A stretch of 64,000 bases of DNA from contig JAUMIR010000003.1 of assembly GCA_030847615.1 (NCBI GenBank), positions 70,194,001 to 70,258,000 on the forward strand, in the 5' to 3' direction. Positions 56,226-64,000 of the stretch are shown here, piece after piece; positions within the stretch are counted from its first letter, which is position 1, and the number at the start of each line of letters is the position of its first letter. This DNA is from Gambelia wislizenii (taxonomy: Eukaryota > Chordata > Lepidosauria > Squamata > Crotaphytidae). A program made the position numbers and the translations under genes. The notes beneath the pieces are model-generated. The model did not search any database and was not told where the DNA came from. It saw only the letters and a program-made list of their open reading frames with translations.

Positions 56226-59200
56226 GTGAGAATTGTGAACATAAAGTAGTATTGGTGTTGCATTTCAGAAGAGTTGAATGGCTCAACCCTTTGCATAGAT
56301 GTAGGTTTGCAATCTGCCATGGCTTTTCTTTGGAAGGAATAATTGGACAGAAGTTTCATGTAATAATTATAAGCCAATAAATGAGAGAGTCTACAGAAGT
56401 TCAAAAGGTACATAGAGTAGGGTCCTAGAATGAAAAAATGCTAAGGCTACAGTACTGAGAGGCAATTAAAATGGGTTCTATATATGCATGCGTCTTGTAT
56501 TTTACTGATATTCAAGCAGTATTCATAGATTTTACAATGGAACATGAAATGAAGTGGTTCATATCTTGAAATCTTCAAACCCTGAGCTCACATGAAAACA
56601 TGCTAGTGTATAAATAAGTTGAAGATGTTAAACCAGCTGCAGATGGTAAAAGTAGGGGATGTGTGAATAATTTTTGCCCTTGCTGGCCGGCATAATCATC
56701 TTAAATTTCGTTTGGAGTATGGGAGTTGTATCAAACCAAGGTCCTTCTGCCAGTTCAGTGGACACTGATTGAATTACCCTTTCCCTCTGCAGCTCCAGTA
56801 CACCCCCAAAATTTACTCTGGAAGGTTCTCTAGAGAAGATTTTGAGGAGATGAAAGGGGAGGAGGGAAAGAGAAACTACTATTGTATGAGTGGAAGTCTC
56901 CTTGCATTCTATTGGATATACCAACGAAGTAGTAAAATTAGGGAAACTACTGAAGCAAGGAAGCAAACAGCCTACAACATACATGGAAATAATCAATCTG
57001 TGTTGGATTGATTAAAGATACTTAATTTTAGCATTAGCTTTTCTGTGGACAGTATAATAGATATGAAGATAAAATAATATTCGACAAAATTGAGCTGCGA
57101 TTATGCTTAAATCATTGAATTTTTCAACTTTGTGGGCCTCCTTTAACTTCAGTTCGAAGCTCTGTGCACTTTGGTTATGCAGTACAGTACTTTCTATCAC
57201 TACTTTAATTCTTTGACTAGATAATACAATATTAATCTAAATTATTGTTAGTATAAGTAGAGGTAGGAGACATTGCAGAAGATCAGAACTCCCATGAGAG
57301 GCCTTCCTGTCATGACACTTGAGGCAGGCTTTATATATGCTGGCTTCACATTCTACTCCCCTGCAGTGTTGAACAAAGGCAGAGTGAGTGATGGATTCCA
57401 AAAGATGCCATTTTGTTGTGTACCAAATGCTCCATGGTAAGTCTGTTATGAGTGTGGCTGATGCCCACTCTTTGCACACACTGCAAATGGGAGGAGCAGG
57501 CAACAGCTACATTCACAACAGACAGTCCTGGAGCATTTGGTACACTAAATTTGCTAGTCGTTCCTAGACTCACCGCCCCTCGGTTCCCTTCCTCTGTCTC
57601 ACTTTCGCTAGAGGTTTGAAAGATCCTTATTAATTCTGCCCATCTAAGCTCCTCTGAATTTCTGTGTCCTGACCGGGACTTTCCTTTGTCCCCTTCCGTT
57701 CCAAATTTATAATTACCAGTATGTCCGTACTTCCCTTTGCCTGTTTCCTACCCACATTTTTTTCTTTTTCCATTTTAAATTCCCTAACTGCTTCACTAGA
57801 CATGGAGGAGAGGATTTTATGTCCGGTTAGCAGGCAGGAAATTTAAAACTGAAGGAGGAGAGGTATGGAGCTTCAACAGGTATAACTGAAAAAGAACTTG
57901 GAACTCCTGCAGTGTTGGGTTAGCACATGGGGATTAACCCACAAGTAGTGGGTTGATCCTCCTACCATCCCGGAATGATCCTTCATGGTAAGTGTAACTT
58001 CTCATTCACAACAAACGATCCTGGAGCATTTGGTACACAGCAAAATAAATTCAGATGAATGTGTGTATGTGTCCATCCATTGTGTGTACAGCTAGTGCCT
58101 TCTGTTTCTGCTGTCATATCTTGAGGCAAGAGGCATGTGAAGCAAGATTTGGGGCTGCTCTATCTGGCTAGCTGGAGGGATGGAAGAAGAGCAGCAGAAT
58201 GCCAGCTGCAATCCCAGCAGGTGGACTCCCAGCCTTTGGTAACTAAGGCTTATTGCTGCATACTGATTGCTGCATGCCAAATGCTCAGCAGTTGGTCTGT
58301 TGGGAGCGTGACTGGCGCCTGTTCTCAACAGGTCAAAGAAAGTGGTATTTCAGGTATTCTGTATGACCCTGATGCAGAAATGGACTTCAATCCCTCAAAT
58401 ACAGGACATCTTGTACAAAATAGAATGTATGAGAATTCTAATTGTTCTTCACTTAAACCCTTTTGCTGTATAGCAGTAACTAATAATCTAGTACCAACTA
58501 TAATCTTCCCCTCGCCTCACTAATATCATTGAGGCCGATCACAGTATTGTAGCATTGTGGGTGATGTTCCTGCACTGTTCCTGTTGTTGTTTTGAAATGA
58601 AGCTGCTAAGCAACAATACACATGATTATTTCTTTCCTTCTTTTTTCTTCCCACTGTCTTTTTCTAAATTAACTCAGGTGGAACTCATTTAGCATGACCT
58701 CACGAGAAAGGTGCATTTTTAACAGACACCCCCCCTGATCTTAAAGAATGGTAGATCTGGGGGAGGTGTTTTAATGATGGGCATGGAGATGAGCGCAGGG
58801 GTTGGCCAGGGCGTGGATACGCCCTGGCTAGGAGGAGACAGGGGCAGGCCTGAGGCCAGGACTATTTTACCCTTTGCCGCCCCTGGCTTCCTCCTCTTTT
58901 ACACTGGATCGTACACTGGATTTACATTTAGCATGACCTCACAAGAAAGGTGCATTTCTAAAATGGATTGATAAGTGAGATGGGGGAAAATATATCATTG
59001 CAGATTTCTTTAGGTGTAGGGCTGTAAGTTTGTTCAAACCTTTGTTTTATTTTGTTTCCTTTCCTTTTCAGCATTATAATTAAAGAAAGAGTGACAATTC
59101 ATGACTAGGAAGAGGGGATGAAACGAGTTAAACATTGTTTTAGAGAAAATACATTTGAGAATTGTGGTACAAAAGTGCCAAGAATAGAGCTGGCCAAAGT

Positions 59201-59471
59201 CTGCTACCTGACATAGAATAATAAAGGGCTCTCCCTGCTCACCCAAGCCAAGTTATTTTGAGGCAGGGAGTAGAAAAATTTTCAAACCCCTCTCTAGCAA
59301 CATGATGCAATAATAACAGATTAGGTAACTGAAAAATTGCTGCTCTTTCATTCTGCCTAATGGTAGCATTGGCCCGGGCTAGGAGCAAAGTGGAAGAGTA
59401 ACCTTTGGTTATATTGATACCAGGCGAAATTTGAGAAGATTGTAAAATATTAGATCCATTTTGTTTTTCAG
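56226..59471 (+). other. GIGYF2: GIGYF2 intron 5
   Basis: A 3.2-kb intron. It holds inverted copies of a GTGTACCAAATGCTCCA motif at 57.4-58.3 kb and a 239-bp-spaced direct repeat at 58.7-58.96 kb, both described under findings. ORFs of up to 128 codons are not recognised. Confidence 0.75.
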
Positions 59472-59583
59472 GTAGAGGCAGAGGAGAAAGTGGTTTCTAC
59501 CAAAGAAGTTTCGATGATGTGGAAGGTGGATTTGGACGAGGAGGCGGTCGAGAAATGCACAGATCACAGAGTTGGGAGGAAAG
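59472..59583 (+). CDS. GIGYF2: GIGYF2 coding exon 5
   Basis: A 112-nt exon after TTGTTTTTCAG, completing Gly126 and encoding residues 127-162 plus two bases of Arg163. It reads RGRGESGFYQRSFDDVEGG, then FGRGGGREMHRSQSWEE. Donor GTAACT. The RG repeat continues from the previous exon (RGRGRGRGE across the junction). The HRSQSWEE stretch contains a serine in an RSQS context, typical of 14-3-3-type phosphosites (inference). No frame damage. Confidence 0.96.
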
Positions 59584-60050
59584 GTAACTTTAAAGAACAT
59601 ATATTAAAATGTTAGCTTCTGTTGTGAAGATTAGAGAATTAGCTGTGTTAGTAGAATCCTAGCTCTGCTTTCATGTTCATTTTTCTCAGTTGTGGTAGGA
59701 ATCATGCAACCCTCCACATGTTGCTTGATTGCAAGTTTCAGTAGTCCTGGTCAGTGGTGAGTAATCACAGTTTAATAGTGTGGAAGGTTACATGATTCTA
59801 TTCTGTTCTAGGACACCTTGTCCTGCATGGGAATATTGTGTGTTTGAATGTGTGTGTAATACAGATACATTGCATTTATTCTTTGTTTATCTGTTAAATG
59901 TTCTCCCACAGTCTCCCACATGTTAAAGAAATAAAATGAAATTAACTGGCTAGAGAGCTATTGTTAGCAACAGTTTCCCATTAAGAGTAGATTAAGTAGC
60001 AAACTAGTTTTGTTCTGCTTACTATGTGAAAGGGCCCTAGAATTCTTGTG

Positions 60051-60162
60051 TGTGTGTGTATGTGCCTTCAAGTTGCCTGTTGACTTATGGCAACCCCATG
60101 AGTTTCATAGGGGTTTTTTAGGCAATGAATATGCAGAGGTGGTTTTGCCAGTTCCTTCCTTA
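60051..60162 (-). mobile_element. 5S-SINE 3' fragment
   Basis: The plus strand has GTGCCTTCAAGTTGCCTGTTG, TTTCATAGGGGTTTTTTAGG and GGTGGTTTTGCCAGTTCCTT. This is the reversed body and tail of the family at 19.1, 47.7 and 50.2 kb; the 5S head is missing. Confidence 0.8.
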
Positions 60163-60723
60163 AACAAGTAAACTGAAATGGAGGTATGTAGTTTAATAAG
60201 CCAAATTAGAAAAATATCCCTTGAAATTTTGGAGAGACTTGATGGATGTCTTGGAATTGTAGTTTATTACCTGCCTAAGTACTTGCCAGGATAATGTATA
60301 ATATTGAACCTGCTTTTATGCTATTGTATCAAGTAATTTGTATAGACAAGATGAATGCCAATATCTATAAAATTATGGAACTAGATCTCTAAACCCTGAA
60401 GGATTTTAGATTTGTTTGTCTGATGCCTCTACTTCATGGAAGTGCTTTTGAAACCAAGGGAAATTTCAGTTGCAGTCTGTAATGTATGGACCAACTGTTC
60501 AAAGAAAAGAAGTCAAATTCCGTTGGGCTAGCCTAAGTCTTCAGTGAGCTTAAAACAGCCGTTTGGATCTTAGTATAAATTAGTAGGTTGAATTAAATTG
60601 ATCCAAATAATATAAGTAAAAACAGATATTGATATCAATTAAGGGGAAGTATTGAGGGGCAAACATCAATTATATTTTTTTCAATTGGTAACTTTTAGTT
60701 AAATCGTTGGGTACTTTGTACTA

Positions 60724-61150
60724 CAGTAGCACCCCACATCCATTGATTCGCCATCCACTGATTCAGTTATCCGTGGATGGCAACAGTGGATGTGTGTGGA
60801 TGGGGGAGGGAGGGGAGGAGGAGTAGATCTTGTCTTCCTTCTCACCCAGGATTGCCCCTTGGGATTGCTCTCGTGGCAGGAGTGGTGATGCAGGGGCGAA
60901 GGGAGTGGAGCAGTAGGTTTCACTTCCCTTCTCCCCTGGGATCACTCTCCGGGATTGCTCCTGTGGCGAGAATGGTGATGGGGGGGTGAAGGGAGGGGAG
61001 GATGAGATCTTGCCTCCCTTCTCCCTTTGCCCCTGGGGATCGTTCCCATGACGGGAATGGCAACGGGGCTGTTTGCTATTATCCATGGATTTCATTATAC
61101 ATGGGGGGGCTGGAACCAATCCCCCGTGGATACAGGGGTTTGTCCTACTG
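60724..61150 (+). mobile_element. Tigger-like MITE with GC-rich tandem insert
   Basis: It starts after TA with CAGTAGCACCCCACATCC and ends GGGGTTTGTCCTACTG. The core GGATTGCTC...GTGGC is repeated about three times at ~90-100 bp spacing, inflating the element to 427 bp. Confidence 0.72.
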
Positions 61151-61537
61151 CATATACTGGTTATATGTCCATAAGCAACTTACTTTGGTATAATAGAAGA
61201 GTGCTCAGATTTTTTAAAAAAGAGATTGAAATGTATATGATCTTCCTAGTGCATTGTTTTAAAGTAAAATAGAATGAATGTATTGACAATGAGAGTTAAT
61301 ATTAAGAGTCTGTATGAAGTAACACATTCTTGGATTATTAGGGCAAATAATTAGGTTAATTTTATCAAGGAAGTACATGATTTAAAAGGTCATCTTCAGA
61401 GTGGTTGTTCTGGTTTATTTTGTATAAACAAAATAAATTAAAAAATGAATAAACACATTATTTCAGCTTGTAATTCTTGTATCATTGAGGCAGTTCATCC
61501 CCTGAAATATTTCTAAACACATTTTTTGCATTCTTAG

Positions 61538-61578
61538 GGGAGACAGACGGTTTGAAAAACCAGGACGAAAAGAACCAG
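61538..61578 (+). CDS. GIGYF2: GIGYF2 coding exon 6 (last in window)
   Basis: A 41-nt exon after TTCTTAG. It completes Arg163 and encodes GDRRFEKPGRKEP (residues 164-176) plus one base. Donor GTATGT. Together the six exons carry 529 nt of coding sequence. The downstream part, including the GYF domain and the long Glu/Gln/Arg-rich coiled coils known for this protein (about 1,300 residues in mammals), lies beyond the window. The next exon was not found before 64000. Confidence 0.93.
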
Positions 61579-61764
61579 GTATGTGATTTGTTGCCTTTTC
61601 CCTTTAAAAGGGAGAGTGGTTTTAACCACTGTATTTGTATCAAGTTATCTAAACAAAGGTTCAGAGAGACAGGTTTTAGGAAGTTATCCAGATTGATGTC
61701 TTGCATTACTTTTCTGAGGATAATCTACAAAAAGGTTTAATATTATTTTTTAAAATCTTACCGA

Positions 61765-61890
61765 ACGAGACTCAGAGGAAGGCAAAGGCAAACCTACTCT
61801 GAACAAATCTTGCCAAGAAAACCTTGTGATAGGTAGGGCCAATATAGTTCAGAAACGACTTGAAGGCACATAACAACTACTACTACTGAG
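61765..61890 (+). mobile_element. MIR-like SINE 3' half
   Basis: GACTCAGAGGAAGGCAAAGG, then TCTTGCCAAGAAAACC and ACGACTTGAAGGCACATAAC. The tRNA-like head is missing. Confidence 0.75.
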
Positions 61891-62372
61891 ATTTCTGTAA
61901 CAGGTGCTCTACTTGCTCTTTAAGAGTTGGTTTATAATTATTTAAAGAACAGTTCTGAATTGTTGTGCTTTTTTTTTGCCTTTTGTTTTCCTTTAGTGTA
62001 GTATGCATTTTTTAAAAATCATTTTTTTTTAATTTAAAGGCCATTTTGTATTGCCCAAAGTACACAGATACTTTGTTGTATCAAGTAAGTTATAGTATAC
62101 ATTGGATTCTCTCCATGAGCAAGACAAGAGTTTGGGATCATGTTAAGTTTTAGTCCTCCATGAAGATTCTTATTTCTTGAACACAGTGCTTTCAACATAA
62201 TTAGCACTACATTTTAAAAAATGTAATGAGGGATTACATCTTTGAAAAATTCAATATAAATCTAAATGTTTTTGGTTTTTTATTTCTTCTTGTTGGCACT
62301 GTCTTCCCCACCCTTCCCTCTAGCATATAATTTGTGACTTGTCAACATTAGAAGGTGGTTGCTATCTCGTAG

Positions 62373-62591
62373 GCTGCATCTGCACTGCAGAAATAATCAG
62401 TTTGATGCTGCTTTAACTGCCAAGACTAAATGCTATGGCATCCTGGGATGTGTAGTTCGTTGTGGCACCAAAGTTCTCTTACAGAGAAGGCTAAATATTT
62501 TACAAAACCACAAATCCCAGAATTCCACAGCATTGAGCCACGGCAGTTAAAGCAGTGTCAGACTGGATTGTTTCTGCAGTGCAGATGCAGC
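62373..62591. mobile_element. Fold-back MITE
   Basis: The left end GCTGCATCTGCACTGCAGAA is mirrored by the right end TTCTGCAGTGCAGATGCAGC. The arms continue with CTTTAACTGCC and its inverse GGCAGTTAAAG, and CATCCTGGGATGTGTAG versus CAAATCCCAGAATTCC. Same design as at 20985-21203. Confidence 0.85.
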
Positions 62592-64000
62592 TCTAGACTA
62601 GTAGTGTGTGTATGCACAAGATGTGTTCACAATATGTTACGCATTCTTCTGTTCTGCTTCCTGGTGTCATGTCTAACGTTCCACTTTTCAAACCTGCCTA
62701 AAAAAAGTCCCTGACTAAAAAGAATTTGTAGGCGTAGTCTCTAGCTCAGCCTTCTTATACAGGGTTTTTTTGTGTAAGTTTTTCAGTATTGGTGTATGCA
62801 TCTGGAATTTTTTAAGGATTCTGGTGAATTCTTAGGTAGGTAGAAGATAAAACCTTAGGCTTTACTGGCAGATTTTAAAGGTGCCAATAGCAAATAACGA
62901 CCCATTTCTTCTGAAAGTCAATAGGATTTGAGCACATAACTACAGCTTTCCCTTCTCTGTAAGGAGATATTTCTTTGCTAAACATAAACCCTGAAGTTTG
63001 TAAAAGTGCCAGATTTCTATGGTGATCAGTACTTGAAAATTGTGTAAATAATCTGCTTTAATTCCCCTTGTATCCCCTTTAAAGCATCTAAATTATTTTG
63101 TTTTGCTGTTCTGTTTTAGTTCTTATGACTTTAATAACTTATAACTAATTGTGCTTCTTTTAAGTCTTGTATAAATCATTTGGTTTTCTGGATACTATTT
63201 CAGCAAAGTAACATTGATACCATAGAGTTCTGAATTCAGAGTCTAAAATTATTTGTTTCTAGCACAGTTCTTTGTATAAAGTAATTTAAAATTCCTTTTA
63301 TAATTTTCCTCACAACACTACTTCTATTCAAGAAAACTTAAGGCTGAGCAGGGGTTTGAACTATCATTTCCCATGTCCAGATAAAATAATCTGTTTACTG
63401 GTAAAATATATACTTTTGAACTCCTGGTGCTTAAAAAGTAGCAATGAATTGAATAAACATGTATTGCTCCATGAAATACTTCACAATGTATGTAATAGAG
63501 GTGGGACACAGAGCTTTTTATGTACCAGTTGGCTGCAGCTTTTGATTATTTATATTTTTCCAGTGTGGCCATCACAATACTGAAGTTGTCTAATCTGACT
63601 GTTTGTTTTGTTATGTGTGATATGCTTTAAATAGATGCAGTTCCTTCTGAACTCTTCCTTCTGAAGCTTTAGAGTTTTATTTAAAAAATCCCATTTTAAC
63701 AATATCCCAGGTAGCTTCTGTTGTATAATAAGAACAATTTGCCTCTGCAAATTGTTGTCTAAAGCAGAAAAGACAAATGTATTAGCAAAACAAATTTGAT
63801 GGCACTGCACATTCCCTTTCATGTAAAATAATGTGGATGCATGCCATCTCCTGGCTGGGTGACTATGTGAGTGAACTTCTGCATTGATTTTACTGGATAT
63901 GTCACCTTGTGGGAGCTTCCACAAAAATTTAAAGAAATACTATAAAATTGGGATAGATAGGTTGATACTTTGGTGAAGCATAAAGAGGTAGGGTGCAGAG

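Larger units (their letters stand above)
59584..61537 (+). other. GIGYF2: GIGYF2 intron 6
   Basis: A 1.95-kb intron with a 5S-SINE tail (60051-60162) and a GC-expanded MITE (60724-61150). Confidence 0.8.
61579..64000 (+). other. GIGYF2: GIGYF2 intron 7, partial
   Basis: It runs off the window. It contains a MIR-like SINE piece and a fold-back MITE, and otherwise nothing recognised (62.6-64.0 kb). Confidence 0.75.

Noticed and set aside
58137..58523. 128-codon plus-strand ORF in GIGYF2 intron 5
   Set aside because: No recognisable domain, and it overlaps the recurring inverted motif region. No splice sites link it to GIGYF2.
61579..64000. Seventh coding exon of GIGYF2
   Set aside because: No segment with splice sites and a plausible continuation of GRKEP was found before the window ends.

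Overview
The window is vertebrate nuclear DNA, most likely from a squamate (lizard) genome. It has large introns, canonical GT-AG splice sites and one CpG-rich promoter. Its repeats are CR1 and L2-like LINE ends, a zinc-finger-tailed non-LTR element, an L1 tail, 5S-rRNA-derived and MIR-like SINEs, and many Tigger-like, hAT-like and Harbinger-like non-autonomous DNA transposons. There are no bacterial-style operons, and nearly all simple ORFs are chance readings of introns or repeats.

Two protein-coding genes are supported, both on the plus strand. (1) The last two coding exons and the 3' UTR of EFHD1 (swiprosin-2 type EF-hand/coiled-coil protein) occupy about 14.1-17.2 kb. The upstream EF-hand exon was not seen and probably lies before the window. 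(2) The 5' part of GIGYF2 starts with a non-coding exon in a CpG island at about 27.0-27.5 kb. Six coding exons follow at 38.5, 47.2, 52.4, 56.1, 59.5 and 61.5 kb. Together they encode about the first 176 residues, including the 4EHP(EIF4E2)-binding motif and the Arg/Gly-rich segment. The gene continues past the window. This order and orientation (EFHD1 then GIGYF2) match the human 2q37 region as I recall it.

Layout: 0-14 kb is upstream or intronic to EFHD1. It holds a ~2 kb minus-strand L2-like LINE with an internal 41-bp tandem array, a head-to-head SINE pair, a zinc-finger LINE tail, a second L2-like copy and a 1.1-kb Harbinger-like element. 14-17.3 kb is the EFHD1 3' end, whose last intron contains a clean 25-bp-stem hairpin. 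17.3-27 kb is intergenic and repeat-dense, with hAT, Helitron-like, 5S-SINE, fold-back, CR1 and Penelope-like pieces, plus a Tigger-like MITE split by a twin-primed LINE and then an L2-like LINE. 27-64 kb is GIGYF2, whose introns are filled with the same repeat families.

I found no evidence for a new multi-gene system. The most interesting items are structural: the intronic hairpin, the nested twin-priming insertion with its target-site duplication, head-to-head SINE and CR1 pairs, a 5S-derived SINE family, and MITEs that have gained GC-rich tandem repeats.
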